From the NCBI GenBank assembly GCA_949752795.1, contig OX457064.1, positions 38,932,368 to 38,996,367 of the forward strand: a stretch of DNA of 64,000 bases. Reading direction: 5' to 3'. This DNA is from Hyperoodon ampullatus. Taxonomy: Eukaryota > Chordata > Mammalia > Artiodactyla > Ziphiidae. The notes beneath the pieces were generated by a model, which saw nothing but the letters and a program-made list of their open reading frames with translations, ran no database searches and had not been told where the DNA came from. A program made the translations under genes and the position numbers. The stretch's first letter is position 1. Every line of letters begins with the position of its first letter. Below are positions 23,755 to 36,215 of the stretch, piece after piece.

Positions 23755-23945
23755 ATTTTAAAGACTCATAGACTATTAGAACTAGGAAGTAGAATTTAGC
23801 CCAAATACCACATGAAGAACTCAACACTTAGAAAACTTAAATGGCTTAGTTAAGACAAAATCTAGTAAAGAAAGAACTAGAACTCAAACTTCTTCATCTC
23901 TATTACAATATTCTTTCTAGAACACAATACTGCCCTCTATGATAT
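23755..23945 (-). repeat. Possible MIR-like fragment
   Basis: Weak reverse MIR-like order: 'actattagaactaggaag', 'gaaaacttaaatggcttagt', 'agaactagaactcaaactt'. Very diverged. Confidence 0.35.
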
Positions 23946-24324
23946 ACCATAATACCATTTGAACTTTTGAGAAATAAGTACTTGAATAATGTATTCCCTA
24001 GATTTGCAATCTATAATTATGTATTAAATACCAAATATAGATCTCTTATCATTGTGAACAAAAAAATTGGATACCTTGCATGTGTAAATCATTGCAATGG
24101 GATTTAAGAGCTGCATGGAGACATGATCTATAATAAAACACTCTTTGAACCACTACAAAATAGGTACCTTACACTTCAAGATAACCACTGATGCAATATC
24201 GAAAGTCAATGCCTAACTGATTCATACAGATAATGACCCAATGTTCAGAAGAGAAAGAAAACTCAGAGTATGGTGATTAGAATGGATTCCATGGAGAATT
24301 AGGTCTTGAAAGATGCATAAGATT

Positions 24325-25440
24325 TAAATTTTTTTCTTATTGCCAAATAATAAATAACACAAACATAAAAATGCATAAAATTAAAAAAATTAAGGCAGAT
24401 ATCATGTAACTATCATCCTACCTGCCTCCTAATTAACGTCTATGTTCATTCTTTCAACCCTACCTTAGAGATGACTTCCCTATTAAATAAGATGGCAGTC
24501 ACATTCTTGCTTTGCTTTATGTATATATTTATAGTTTTGCTATTTGAGTGTGCATCTCTAAACAATGTATTTTAATTTTGCCTGTTTTGGGATTTTTTTT
24601 AAATTGGAAACTGGCAGTATGCATTCTTCTCTATCTGACTTCTTTTTCTCAACGTTGTGGTTTTACTATTCCCCCGTGAAATCCATGGAACTTCTTTATT
24701 TACTTTCAGTGCTGTATTCTATTACATAATTATATCATTTATTTTATTTATTTATTTTTTTGGTGCTCATTCTTTATTTTCTTTTTATTTCCTTTTTTTA
24801 ATATCATTTATTAATTCATTGTTTCTTCGATGTTTCTTTGATGTGTTTTGGCTTTTGGCTATTAGGAACAATGCTACTTAGAACATTTTTGTGTTTGAAT
24901 CCTGGCCCACATAATCAAATTTAAGAATTTAATTGCTGGGTCATCATTTATGTGCCTATTTAACCTTACAAGATAATGCTAATTTTATACCCAGTGGCTT
25001 CATAATGTTCTTTCTTACCTGCTGGGCAAGTTCTTCTGTGGTTCCACATCCTTATTGATGTTTGGTGTTGTCAGATTTAAAAATTTTAAACAATCTGGTG
25101 CATATGTAGGGGTTTCTCATTGTGGTTTTCATTTGTATTTTGCTGATTGCTAGGAAAGTTAAGAACTTTTTTATATGTTTATAGGTCATTTGGATTCTTT
25201 CCTTTGTGAGATGGCTGTTCAAGTATTTTGTCTATATTTTTTTGAGTTGTACTTTTAAAAATTTATTTGTAGGGGTTCTTTACATAGAGTAAAAATAAGC
25301 CCTTTTTGTATTGTAGATACATTTCAGGGTCTATGAATTGCCTTTTCATTCTCTTAATGGGGTCTTTTGGTGAAGAGACACTTTTAATTTTAATATAGTC
25401 TCACTTATCAATCTTTTCCATCCTGGTTAATGTTTTTTGG
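24325..25440 (-). mobile_element. Ancient LINE-1 (L1M class), reverse orientation
   Basis: Matches the reverse complement of an old L1 ORF2 end and 3' UTR: 'gctattaggaacaatgctac', 'aattgctgggtcatcattta', 'ttcttctgtggttccacatc', 'tctcattgtggttttcattt', 'tgtattttgctgattgctag', 'gggttctttacatagagt', 'gtcttttggtgaagagacac'. Strongly AT-rich and decayed. Exact subfamily not assigned. Confidence 0.8.
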
Positions 25441-25444
25441 AAAC

Positions 25445-25790
25445 ACAGAGTTTTTACAGGCTGAAATGAGGGCATTCCAGCCTGGTGAATAGCACAGACA
25501 AAATCATGAAACTAGGAGAGTTCACGTTATGCTTGCATAGAAGAGTAGAAGAAAAACCTGGGGCTGGTCTTAAAGTCCCCAACTGTCATGTTAAAATGTC
25601 TAAACGTATCCCTTAGGCCTTTGCCCAAAGGAGTGTCAGGGGAAACTTCTGAGCTGGGAAGATCCATGATCAGAGGAATGCTTTCAAGAGATAAACGCTA
25701 TGGTATTCGAGTTTTAATTAGAAGGAAGAGACATTTGGAGCAGGGAAACCAGTTCATGCGATTGGAAAAAGGCAGAAGACTCAGAGACTG
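25445..25790 (-). repeat. Probable L2-like ancient repeat
   Basis: The order 'gggcattccagcctggtga', 'aaacttctgagctggga', 'agacatttggagcagggaaa', 'ccagttcatgcgattgg' follows an ancient repeat that, in reverse, belongs to the L2 type. The 83-codon frame at 25588-25839 lies mostly inside it and is not called as a gene. Confidence 0.4.
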
Positions 25791-26094
25791 CTCAGATGGA
25801 ACCCTCAAGGTTTATGACACAAAGCAACTAGAACCCTAATGTATTTAGGGTGTTTACATTGAAGGGCATAAATTGTTTGCTACGTAACTGTGAGGTTTAG
25901 AAAGCCTCTGACACAAGGGTGTTATGTAGTCTAGGTGGATATGAGGCAGGAAAGAAAGAAAAACATGAACAAACACACAAAGGCATAAACAAATGAGATG
26001 ACTTATGAGTAAAAACAGACTGCATAAAGTCCAAGAGATACATAAGATTAGATAGCTATGGTGAGGCCAGAAAATGGAAAGATTCCAGGGTTTT

Positions 26095-26470
26095 AATAAG
26101 CTAGATAAAGCTATACTGTGGTAATGAAGGATCCTGAAATTCCAGTGGCTTAACATGACAAGTTTATTTCTTGCTCACATAAAATGTACTGCAGGTGCAG
26201 AAGATACTCCAGGGCAACTCTCCTCTATGACTCAGCTATCAGGTCTGCTTTGATCTTGTGGCTCTACCGTCCCATTAAGAGGGCTCTTTAGCAACTCTCA
26301 CACCAAACAAAAGGAGTATTGGAGGGTCCTGGCAACTAAATGCCATGGCTCAAAAGTGAGATAACCAACTGGTCTTGCTAACTACAAGGGGACAAAAAGT
26401 GTAATCCTTTTTGGAAATCCAAATGCAAAGAAGAGAATTTATATTTCACATGATAGACAAAAGGGAGCCA
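26095..26470 (-). repeat. Ancient LTR-like interspersed repeat, copy 2 of 3
   Basis: 'gtggtaatgaaggatcctga', 'ttccagtggcttaacatgac', 'aagtttatttcttgctca', 'tctgctttgatcttgtggct'. Same layout as the copies at 8161-8500 and 31032-31421. Confidence 0.5.
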
Positions 26471-26524
26471 TCTGGACCCTGGAGGGAGAAGGATGAAATC
26501 ATATGCAGCTAGCATTCCATGAGG

Positions 26525-26735
26525 GCCCGTTAGACACCAGGATGTTTTTACACATTCTCTTTTTTAATCCTCATAATAATCCCCCGACTGAAGCGTTACA
26601 TCTTAACACATAAAGAAGCTAAGGATCAGACAAGTTAAGAAACATGCTAAGCTCACAGAGCTAGTAAATGGAAAACCTGGGATTTCACCTGCCTTTCCAG
26701 CTCTGTCTTCTTTCCACAACACTATTCTGTCATCA
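26525..26735 (-). repeat. MIR SINE
   Basis: Reverse MIR: 'ttttttaatcctcataataa', 'taaagaagctaaggatcaga', 'aagctcacagagctagtaaa', 'tggaaaacctgggatttcac'. Confidence 0.75.
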
Positions 26736-27354
26736 CCAAGGTCATAAAGATTCATTGGGTAGAAACACCTAAAGGCTATTTCGGGAAAGGCTGTGGAAGT
26801 TCTCTGCCTGTGATGTGATAAAATCTATAGTAAAGTGTTAGAATGGGTACATACAACGCTCAAATATATGACTATTTAGGGAAAACAATTTTTTTAAAGT
26901 TAGTATCCGAATGAATAGGGGAGAAAATAGTGGTGCTAAAATGATTATTTCTATTTTATCATCCATCTTCTTGGGATAGTAAGAAGACACCATTTAAAGA
27001 GAAATGGAGGCTGAAAATGAGTATATGTTTGTAGCAAAAATCATAAATTTAGTTGCAGATATTTCAGGGAAATGAAACATCTAAATATAAATATCTAAGA
27101 ATATGGATCTGGATTTTTGGAGATGGATATTGAAGATATTAATTTGAGCTCTCCTTTATAAATAAATAGTTAATATTAATGAAATATTTTAATATTATTT
27201 AAATAACCTTTTCAACAAAAACAATTAGATTACTTATAAAAATCACTATAATTACATATTAAGTAGTTCTTCATTTCCCCAAAATATTCCTTACATGTAA
27301 AAATATCATCCTAAAATCCTACAATGAACTCTACTAATCCCAAACTGAAAAGAT
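26736..27354. other. Unique AT-rich sequence
   Basis: Nothing recognised. Very AT-rich around 27150-27260. Confidence 0.5.
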
Positions 27355-27500
27355 GCTATGACTCCCATTGCCCATGGAATAAAATCCAAATGCAAATCAA
27401 TTGAGAAATAGGATATGTAACCTTCTAAAATCTAGCCATCCTACCTTGCTTTTGCTGACACCACTGCCCTCTAAACATCCTCCAAGCTGGTCAAGCTGTC
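27355..27500 (+). repeat. L2 LINE fragment
   Basis: 'tcccattgcccatggaataa', 'aatccaaatgcaaatca', 'tctagccatcctaccttgct', as in the 3' part of L2. Confidence 0.5.
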
Positions 27501-28559
27501 TTCCTCTCAGGATGAATGTGCCATGGAGTATTTGAATGAGTAATCTGAGATTCTTCATTGGTCCCATAATGATAAAACACAAATTTAGCTACAGTACTAG
27601 TCATTTATATATTTTGATTTTACCTTAATGGTTATAAACTATTAGCAGTAAGTTGTAAATAGCATATGAAAATTTACTATCGGACAAACGCAAGTTCACT
27701 TTATGTGAATAGACATCTTTTAGGCAATAATGACTATTCCTGACTCATTCAGACTAAAGATTTGTACTATACATGTGAACTGGCATTGCCCTCCCCTCCT
27801 CCAGCTAAAGGGCAAAGAGAGTCAATTATTGTATTATCAATCAAAACTGTTAATTTAGCCCAAAACATGCAGATCAGAAATCTTTAGTCAGTGGGAAGAT
27901 ATTCTGTGATTTGGGAAATCTATGTACTGTCTGACCACAAGACCATTTCTTCCATCTGTGCTTATCCTAAGAAGCAATTTTTATATTTCTTGTAGGCATA
28001 TGTATGAACCCCTTGGAATTAATGTACACAGTGACAGGAGTTTTGTACATTCACTTTGCTGTTGAGTGATAGAAAGATTTCCCTCTTTGCCTGAGAACAC
28101 AGTTGGTCCTCTAATTGATAACCAATTTCAAAAGTAAGTGAAGGATTCTCTTTCTTTGGTTAATTTTTCTAGAATATCAATCACTCAGTACTAAAGAGTG
28201 ATCTGTTGAAACTGGTCTCCTTCCTTCAGGTAATAACATTTGCTACTTGGGGTTGTATTTATTTGTCTTCTAAGACAAATAAGCTTCCATTCTTTCATCG
28301 TGAATATTTACACAGCCACACTTTTGGACGTCTGGCAGACCTTTTGAACTCCACCTAATTGATATTTTGAATTTCTGATGTTTCTCCTGGAACCTACTCC
28401 AGCTTGCCTGAAGAATGGCAACTCCCTTCTGCAATTGCTCAGGCCAAAAACCTGACTTGTCCTGACTCTTGCTTTCTATCATAGCTCCACATCCAGTCTA
28501 GCAGGAAATCCTGTGGCCTCTAGCTTTAAAATAGACCCACATTTTGACCACTTTAGATC
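27501..28559. other. Unique sequence
   Basis: No repeat or gene recognised. Confidence 0.5.
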
Positions 28560-28925
28560 TGGGCCATTTTTATGCCACTTAACTGATCTCCTTGCTTTTA
28601 CCCAGGCTTCCCTTACAGACTATTCTAAAGCCAGCAGCCAGAGTGACCATGGCCACTCTATACAATAGAAAGGCGACCACGTCATACCCAACTTCCTGCA
28701 GTGGCTCCCCCATTTCACTCAAAGCAAAGCCCAAGGACTTAACCAAGACCTACACAATCTGACCTCTGGTTTCCTCTCTCACCATTGTCTCCTTTTTCTC
28801 TTCTCTTCAGTCACTCTTCTCTGGCTACATGGGCCTTCTGGATATTCACCGAATATCCCAGGCATGGTTTCCCTTAGGACCTTGGCAACTGACTGCTCCC
28901 CCTGCTTGCAATGCTCTTCTTTCAA
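28560..28925 (+). repeat. L2 LINE fragment
   Basis: Clear L2 order: 'agccagcagccagagtgacc', 'gcagtggctcccccatttca', 'gcaaagcccaaggactta', 'cctacacaatctgacctctg', 'tcttctctggctacatgggc', 'ctgctccccctgcttgcaat'. Confidence 0.8.
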
Positions 28926-29221
28926 ATAAACATATGACTTAAAAGGGTTACATAAACATGCAAGTACAAATATTTTATTAACCACAAGGTATTATATAAA
29001 TATAAGGTTCTTTACTACTATTATTTGAAAAACAAATATCTGTTGGCATTATGCCTTATTTCTTTAGAATGAATTTGATTTACCTATACATTGAAATCTA
29101 CCTAAATTACCACTTGTACTACACAGCTTTAATCATAGCACTGGTAAAATCATAATCTCTGAGACACTAATCTTTTAGGTATGTGCCATGACTCTCAGTA
29201 AGATAATAATTGCATTTTTTA

Positions 29222-29445
29222 GTGCTCACTATGAGCTCGGCCCTGGATTTAAAATGCTTTATTTGATTTAATCTTCATCTCAATTCTTTGAGATAGGAAA
29301 TATTTTTCCCCAATTTAACAGATGAGGAAATTGAGTCCCCAAAGATTAAGTAACATAGTTGGAAACCCATAATCAGTAAATGTGTCAGTACTCAAATCTA
29401 CGACTGTCTGACTCCAAAGTCTTATACCTCACATCAGAGCTGGAA
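29222..29445 (-). repeat. MIR SINE
   Basis: Reverse MIR: 'atttgatttaatcttcatct', 'ccaatttaacagatgaggaa', 'attgagtccccaaagattaa', 'tgtctgactccaaagtctta'. Confidence 0.8.
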
Positions 29446-30824
29446 AAACATCACTGTGAATTTATACAGATTTATCTGATATATAATTCTCTTGAAAGTA
29501 CTTGAACTATTTTGGATGCCAAAGTAGGTTAAAGATGGGAGAAAATGATTCCATGCTCTTAACACAATAGCTACCCTGTTTCCATTTAGCAGTCAAGCAA
29601 ATATGGAAAATTTCTGATATATAGTACAACATATGAAAACAAAGTGCCAAAGTAAATTAAAAATACAATAGGGTAAAAGAAAGAAACATGAAACATGTTT
29701 GGGCGGACCAGGAGAGTTCATTTAAGGGTAAGGAATTCCAGAATGCTATAAGAAAATCAAAACACAGAAGGACCAGGTACTTCTTTTTTTTCTTTAAGAA
29801 ATGAACTCTGATGAAGCTGGACCACATGATAGCAAATCCAGGCATATGGACCATCTAAAGGCAGATTCATGCTGATATGTTTCTAGTTACCAAGCAAACA
29901 AATGGCCACATTATAGTTCAGCAAAAGAAGAGCTTTCTCCATTCTTTCCCTTTGCCTGGCATGTGAAAAGACAGCAAGTAGCTTTTGAGCCAAATGGGAG
30001 ATACAAATGCATAGCAATGCCATGTGTGTTTTTCTATTTCTGGTCAAGAGAGTGCACATGCTGATTGAGAAGATACCAACAGATAACAGCTGTAAATAGT
30101 TACCCTAAATTAGTGTGTGTTAAGATCAAAGAAGAGAAGTTGTCATCTGGCTCAAGTGCTGAGGCCCTCGCAGATGAGGGAATAGGTTATGAGTCTATTA
30201 CTTCTTACTGGAAAATACTGTTGACCAACTACCCAATAACAAACATATCTATTCCACTTGTTTGAAGGCTTTTGAGAAATCATTAACTCAAAACATCTTT
30301 GTAATTGGTACACATCTGCAGACCATAATGTAGCTGGAACATAATGGTTATAAAGAAAGAATGATCAAGTACCAAAATGGAAGAGTACACCTTAAAATCT
30401 AGCCATTATAAATATAATGCCATGTCTTATCCTTTGGATGGCCAGGGAAAATACACTTGTCTATTCACTAAATAAACTTCAGGCTTTGCTAAAGTGCTTT
30501 TCATTTTTAAAAAAATCTCTAATGATAGGACATTAAAAAATAATTATAATCATGCTTGCTTTCCATCCACACAGAAGCAAATTGTTCATAGTGCTAGAGG
30601 GGAAAAAAAGATGAAATGATTAAAGTGGTTAAGGGTTCTTACATCTTGGTGAGAAAATATTTAACCTCTCTCTGGCCATCAGAACTCTAACTTAGCGTGT
30701 TCTTCAAGTATGCCAAAGGTTAGCTTGGAATCTCGGAACAAACAGTTGTTTTCCAAAGGGAAGACACTGTCTTAGTCTAGATTCCATGGGCACATGCTGA
30801 AATCTTCCACTGATTTCTTTAATG
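29446..30824. other. Unique sequence
   Basis: No repeat or gene recognised. The frame at 30065-30265 lacks domain signatures. Confidence 0.5.
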
Positions 30825-31031
30825 TTATTCAACAAATATTTAATAAAGGCCTACTGTGCACTAGGCAATATTCTAGGCACTGCAATGAACAAGACAGAGA
30901 AAGCCCCTGCTCTCAAGGACCTTACATTTTTGTGGGGAAAGGGAACTCATAAAGGAATAAATAAGATGATACAATTATAAAACAAGAAAATATTGAGATT
31001 GACTAAAGGGAGGAGGAATTATTATTCAGGA
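30825..31031 (-). repeat. L2 LINE 3' end, left part of a split copy
   Basis: Reverse L2 terminus: 'attcaacaaatatttaataa', 'ggcctactgtgcactaggca', 'atattctaggcactgcaatg', 'aacaagacagagaaagcccc'. The matching next part of L2 is found at 31430 after an inserted repeat. Confidence 0.8.
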
Positions 31032-31421
31032 TGGACTAGGTTTGCTTCACTAACAAATAACCCCAAAGTCTGAACTGTGTTAAAAAAAAAAATAAGGATT
31101 TATTTTTCCCTCACGATACATGTCATCATGGTTCAGTGTGGGGCTCAGTTGCCTGTCCTCTCTAATGGATACAGAATGAGGGTGGCTTCACTGTTGAATG
31201 TCACCAATGGCAGTGACATGGGTAAGGATATGCAGCAAATTATATGCTACCTTCTAAAGTCTTCCACCAGCAGAATCAGGTCATATGCTGTCACATTTCA
31301 TTGGCCAAAGCAAGTCACATGGCTGCAACTAACATTAAGGAGGTAGGAAAAGGCAACCTTATTGCATGACTGGCAGGATAAGAACCAGAAGCATTGGTGA
31401 AGAGCAGTAATGATTGTCACA
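31032..31421 (-). repeat. Ancient LTR-like interspersed repeat, copy 3 of 3
   Basis: Begins TGGACTAGG and ends TGTCACA, so it has the TG...CA ends of an LTR. Shared landmarks: 'ctaacaaataaccccaaagt', 'ggatttatttttccctca', 'catttcattggccaaagcaa', 'gtcacatggctgcaacta'. It lies within an L2 copy. Family not assigned. Confidence 0.55.
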
Positions 31422-31575
31422 GTCCACTTTAATCGGGCTTATCACAGAAGGCTTCTCTGAAGTAATGGTATTTAAACAAAGACCTGAATGAGGAGCCAGT
31501 CATAAACAGATCAGTAAAGAGTAAGTGCACAGTGTCAGGAAGAAACAAGTTTAGTGTGTTGGAGGAAAAGAGATC
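31422..31575 (-). repeat. L2 LINE, right part of a split copy
   Basis: 'gaaggcttctctgaagtaat', 'ggtatttaaacaaagacctg', 'aatgaggagccagtcataaa', in order with reverse L2 sequence left of the inserted LTR-like repeat. Confidence 0.6.
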
Positions 31576-31595
31576 AAGGATGGTGAGGTTGGATA

Positions 31596-32440
31596 ATAAC
31601 ATATACTCTTTCCAGAGACACCACTACTTGGAAATTTTCCTAAGAAAATATTCATAAACATATGCAGACATTCAGTAATATGTCACTATGTTGTTTCACA
31701 AGATGGAATACACTCAAGCCTTTTAATTAAACTATGTCATTAAAATGTTTAATCACATGAGAATATTTTACAATATGTGATAAGTCAAAATAATTAACCT
31801 ACATTATTTTTGTCCTATTTAAAAGAGCAATATTTAGTTTCAGGAGAATTCACACTCATATTCTGTTCTGTAATTTCAAATTGGTACAGAACCCTGGAAA
31901 GCAATTTGTCATCCAAAGACATAAAAATATACGTAACATTTGCATCAGTTAACTATACCTCTGGGAATTTGTCCTAAGGGAATAATTAAGGATATGTTTG
32001 AAGATTAAACTATTAAAATGTTTACTGAAGTATTGCTTGTAAAAACAAAAGGCAATAAAAAATTAAGTGTCCAACATTGCGTATTTTTGAAAATCAATTG
32101 TGTACGTCCACAAATTAGAATTCTATACAGCCAGTAATCATGATGGTACAGAAATACATCTATTGACATGGAAAGATAATTATAATCTATTGTTATGCTT
32201 TAAAAGTAGGTTACAGAATATCCTATAGAATGCATTATCTATTTCACAAAAAAGTGTATATTTATGTGTCTATATAGAAAGATTTTGAAAGATCATTCAG
32301 CAAGGTATTAACAATGGTTATTTCTGGGTTGGTGAGATTTTGCATGTCTTACATTCCTTTTTTATTGTATTTCCTATTTTTTTGGTAATAAGCATTTATT
32401 TCTCTTATTAACAAGAATGTTCATTTTTAAGAAAATAATT
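31596..32440 (+). mobile_element. Ancient LINE-1 or HAL1-like 3' region
   Basis: Old L1-type 3' sequence, probably two overlapping or rearranged pieces: 'tacctctgggaatttgtcct', 'aagggaataattaaggatat', 'ctatacagccagtaatcatg', 'acatctattgacatggaaag', 'taacaatggttatttctggg', ending 'ggtaataagcatttatttct'. No open frame remains. Confidence 0.65.
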
Positions 32441-33054
32441 ACACAACACATTAATAAAAACTACTGTATATAAAAGCACATTTTTGTAACAATTTTTTAA
32501 CAACAACTGTATGTATTTATGGGTGTGTTTGTTATAAATTTGTGGTTCTAACCACTCATACACCACATACACACACACATATATATATATAGATGCATAC
32601 AAACGAATGTAAAAATACATATAATTTTGCTGAGCAGGAAAAAATTTTTGTTCGGGTTTTTCTGTACCTTAAAAGTTTACTGTAATAGTCATGTTACTTT
32701 CATGATATGAATTTTTATTAAAAAATATTAAATAGGTCTTACTTCTCTGCTGCTCCCATTTTCTACATGATTTTCCCTGAAAATCCCTCACACAATGCAG
32801 GGTTTAATTCTCCCAAAGACACAACCCTCTCATTTTGACTCTCCTCCACCTTACGGGGATTAATTTCAATAGAGATGATCTATGGAGCTTAAAAAGATAT
32901 TCTAGTTTTCTCTCACCATTATGTAATCACCTTTTGGCAACTGTACTTAAGTCTGATACCACAATAAAATTCTCACAATTCGTTGATTCGTTAAACTCTA
33001 ACTAGAGCATAAAAAGCAATAAATCCTGAAAACAAGTCTGTCAAGCTTTAAATT
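32441..33054. repeat. Unique DNA with compound CA/TA microsatellite
   Basis: A CACATACACACACACAT tract followed by TATATATATA spans about 32562-32591. Otherwise nothing recognised. Confidence 0.6.
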
Positions 33055-33175
33055 ATGGGTTAACATGTATCTATTGAGAACCTATTTTATGATGAGGTGT
33101 GTGAGATATACTTAGGTTCTGCTTTTCAAGAGTTTATAGACCAATTTGTAGTTATAGAATAATAAAAGGCATCAC
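33055..33175 (-). repeat. Probable L2 3' end fragment
   Basis: 'tctattgagaacctatttta', 'aagagtttatagaccaattt', resembling reverse L2 ends. Diverged. Confidence 0.4.
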
Positions 33176-33406
33176 TGTATATTAGAACACTTTTTAACTG
33201 ACCAACATCTAAACTCTGTTCTGTTTGTGGAGAAACTCCTTTTTGGTGAGTCTTGGTGGGAGGCAAGGGGATCAGATCTTTTCTCTCCTGAGTCCTTGAA
33301 AGACAGCTATGGCTTAAGAGTGTGGCAGAGATTCACTGAATACTTCTACCTAGAACTTTGACATTGAACATCTGATCAAAGAGAGAAAAAGAGAGAATCA
33401 GAGCCG

Positions 33407-33408
<2 letters not shown>

Positions 33409-33455
<47 letters not shown>
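33409..33455 (+). repeat. (GA)n microsatellite
   Basis: An uninterrupted 47-base GA run, about 23 units, preceded by imperfect GAGAGAAAAAGAGAGAA from 33380. A pure tract of this length is likely to be polymorphic. Confidence 0.98.
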
Positions 33456-33458
<3 letters not shown>

Positions 33459-33764
33459 AAATTTACTAACGGCAACAGCTTACAATGTCCAGGTACAACA
33501 GTGCCTAGCCATAATGTTCTAACCTAACTGTCCAGCAAACCCTTGCTTGTGCTTCCTGCTGTGTAGCCTTTCTTACTTTTGATCTACATTTTTAAGCCTT
33601 GCTGTCAACACGTTTTTTTGATTATGTGAGCTACCCAATATAGTTCTGCATCAATTAGCTAGAATCTGTTTCTGTTGCTTGCAATCAATCAACTTGACTG
33701 ATACAATAGTATATAATTACAGGCTCTGTAATGATGATATTGGTTTACGTTTATTGGAGGCTTA
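33456..33764. other. Unique sequence
   Basis: Nothing recognised. Confidence 0.5.
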
Positions 33765-33962
33765 ACATAATGTTTCATAATGTCAGATTGAATCTTCCCA
33801 AGAAACCTATGAAGTAGATATTCTTATTTTTATTTTGGCAAAGAAAACCTGAAGATTGACTAGTTAACCTGCCAAACATACTGGCAGTCGATGGAAATAA
33901 GATTTGAATCTAGGAAGTTTGACTTCAGAGCCCAGGCCCTTGAACACTACACAGCACTGATC
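33765..33962 (-). repeat. MIR SINE
   Basis: Reverse MIR: 'gaatcttcccaagaaaccta', 'tgaagtagatattcttattt', 'aataagatttgaatctagga', 'gcccttgaacactacacagc'. Confidence 0.75.
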
Positions 33963-35077
33963 CTTCTTCATTATGCACTTGGGGTCATCCATGTGGTATC
34001 AATCTGAGAAGGTCAAAGAGATCTTAGATTTATATCACAGAGATGGAGGAAGAATTTCCATTCATAGGAGAGCAAAATTTCTGGGGTAAACATGATGCAT
34101 TTTTGGGTCATGGAGGCAGCAGGTGTCTATTAAAACTAAGACTGGTTTGGTGGCATGAAACCAGACCATAGAGAGCTGTGAACATCACAGTTTGAAAGTG
34201 GCTGTCTTAACAGAATGATAGAGAGTGTCTAAGCTGTGAAAATGGCAAGAAAAATGCTATTTAATTTAACTGATTAAAAGACAATTCAGCTCAAAATGTA
34301 TAAAATGGATCATTTTTAGGTGTTGCATTACCACAATTTGGTAAAAGAAAACCAAAATGCATAGCGTTGTAGTCGGTGATTATTATCAGTGATACACGTG
34401 GAGGATCATAACTTTACCTGTTCATTAGGTGAAGGCAAATGAACTAATATGTGTCATAATCACGGAGCACAAAGATCTAACAAGTCCTTGGACCTCACCT
34501 ACCCTGTAACCTCCTCTCACAACAGTCACTTTAAAGGGTTGGCTTGATGCCTTTAATAGGCCTTTGAGTTTTGTTCTAATTATATTAGAGTTAACTGACT
34601 ATTCCAGAGAATGCTTAGCTCATGGTCATCATTATCAATATTTATTGAAGTTTCCCCTCTGGACTTTCAAGGGTATAATGAGGTACTCTCTCAGAACACA
34701 GAGAGGAAAAGATTCATTTTATTTTTTTCCTCACATCTTATATACGGTTGTATCTAGATTCTTTCCACTACTGCCAGTGTTATATCCCTTTTAGAAAAGA
34801 TATAAGGAAAACTATATTCAGTGAAAAGTTATGTTTCTATCATGTCGTAAGAGAGAGAGACTGCTTTGGCAAAAATATCACCACTGCAAGAGTTATTTTG
34901 CTGGACCACGTTGCAACTGGGCTCAAAACCCACTGGGCAGATTCACTGGACAGAGGTATAAAAAACCTCTCAGACTTTGAAACAATCCAACTCTATGTAC
35001 CAGAATGTGGAGAGAACTTGGTTCATCTCTGAGTTGCTCTAAAGAAGTTTACTGGTACTCTTAAGAGACCCCGTGGT
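33963..35077. other. Unique sequence
   Basis: Overlapping frames at 34564-34794 and 34748-35032 have no recognisable domain. No repeat recognised. Confidence 0.5.
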
Positions 35078-35091
35078 AAAGAAAGTGTCTC

Positions 35092-35303
35092 GGGCTTCCC
35101 AGGTGGCGCAGTGGTTGAGAGTTCGCCTGCCGATGAAGGGGACACGGGTTCGTGTCCCGGTCCGGGAGGATCCCACATGACGCGGAGTGGCTGGGCCCGT
35201 GAGCCATGGCCGCTGAGCCTGCACGTCAGGAGCCTGTGCTCCACAATGGGAGAGGCCACAACAGTGAGAGGCCCGTGTACCGCAAAAAAAAAAAAAAAGA
35301 AAG
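35092..35303 (+). mobile_element. CHR-type SINE, short form
   Basis: Starts GGGCTTCCCAGGTGGCGCAG and ends at GTACCGC plus an A-rich tail with AAAG units. Box B reads GGTTCGTGTCC. Duplication AAAGAAAGTGTCTC (35078-35091) and AAAGAAAGGGTCTC (35304-35317), one mismatch. Near-consensus, hence fairly young. Confidence 0.96.
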
Positions 35304-35354
35304 AAAGAAAGGGTCTCTACAAATCATTCTTACAAATCAGGAACAGACATCAGG

Positions 35355-35400
35355 CAGTACAGCCAGATGACAATACATGACAGTACAGCCAGATGACAAT
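35355..35400 (+). repeat. 26-base tandem duplication
   Basis: CAGTACAGCCAGATGACAAT occurs perfectly at 35355-35374 and 35381-35400, a period of 26. Confidence 0.97.
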
Positions 35401-36024
35401 CTGTTCTGTAATCATCTTAATCACTGTCAAGGAAAAGTGTCCACACAAAGGTCATAAACTTCTCAAACGCCTGACAGGAAAAGGTCAGTAATGTAAATGA
35501 GTGGAACGGGCTGAGTAGGCAAACCGGAGATGGCAAAGCCATTAACAGAGGTAACCATACAGAGCTTCAGCTAAGTGTTGTCATGTGGAAAGGCCACCCT
35601 AGTGTTACTGGATCTTCTGATTTTTCAAGAGAAGTCAGAAGTCCAGAGTTTTATGTAAAGTATTTTGACTTCTAAAGGTTAGCAGCTAATTAGTATTTTT
35701 TTAAATGTTGTGAGCCAAACTAAGTATCTATGGAATCGGAAATCAGCCTGGGGCTGCCAAATTAAGACCACTAATCTACAGACACACATAAAATCAAATG
35801 AGGTATTTCCTCTCAAATCTTCCTCAAACAGAAGTCACACTTGATCTTTTCTCTTTAGATTGGAAATCAGTTTTCACCTCCCGATAACATACTAAGGGAA
35901 ATTTCACCTACTCCAAGGTCTTCTCTCAAAGCATACTGGCCAAGTGGATTCCAGCCAATCTATCAGTCTTAGAAACATGTCACTGAGGAAGGATCTTAAA
36001 CCAGAGTATCAGAGAGGCAATATA
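35401..36024. other. Unique sequence
   Basis: Nothing recognised. Confidence 0.5.
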
Positions 36025-36215
36025 AAATACAGAACAACTTTAAGTTTGGACTCAGGGAAGTCTATGTTTAAATTCTAGAGTTGCTTGACATTTAGTTCCT
36101 ATGTTTTCTCTCTGAGTTTGAGTATTCTCATCCGTCGTTTGAGCTTGGTACCACTGGTAAGGATTAAGTAGGAGAAAACATATGTAAAATACCTACAACA
36201 TGTGTAGTTTATCTT
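36025..36215 (+). repeat. MIR SINE
   Basis: Forward MIR: 'aagtttggactcagggaagt', 'ctatgtttaaattctagagt', 'gagtattctcatccgtcgtt', 'aaggattaagtagga'. Confidence 0.7.

Noticed and set aside
28101..28131. Exon candidate before GTAAGTGAAG at 28132
   Set aside because: Weak acceptor and very short block; the signal pair is not better than chance.
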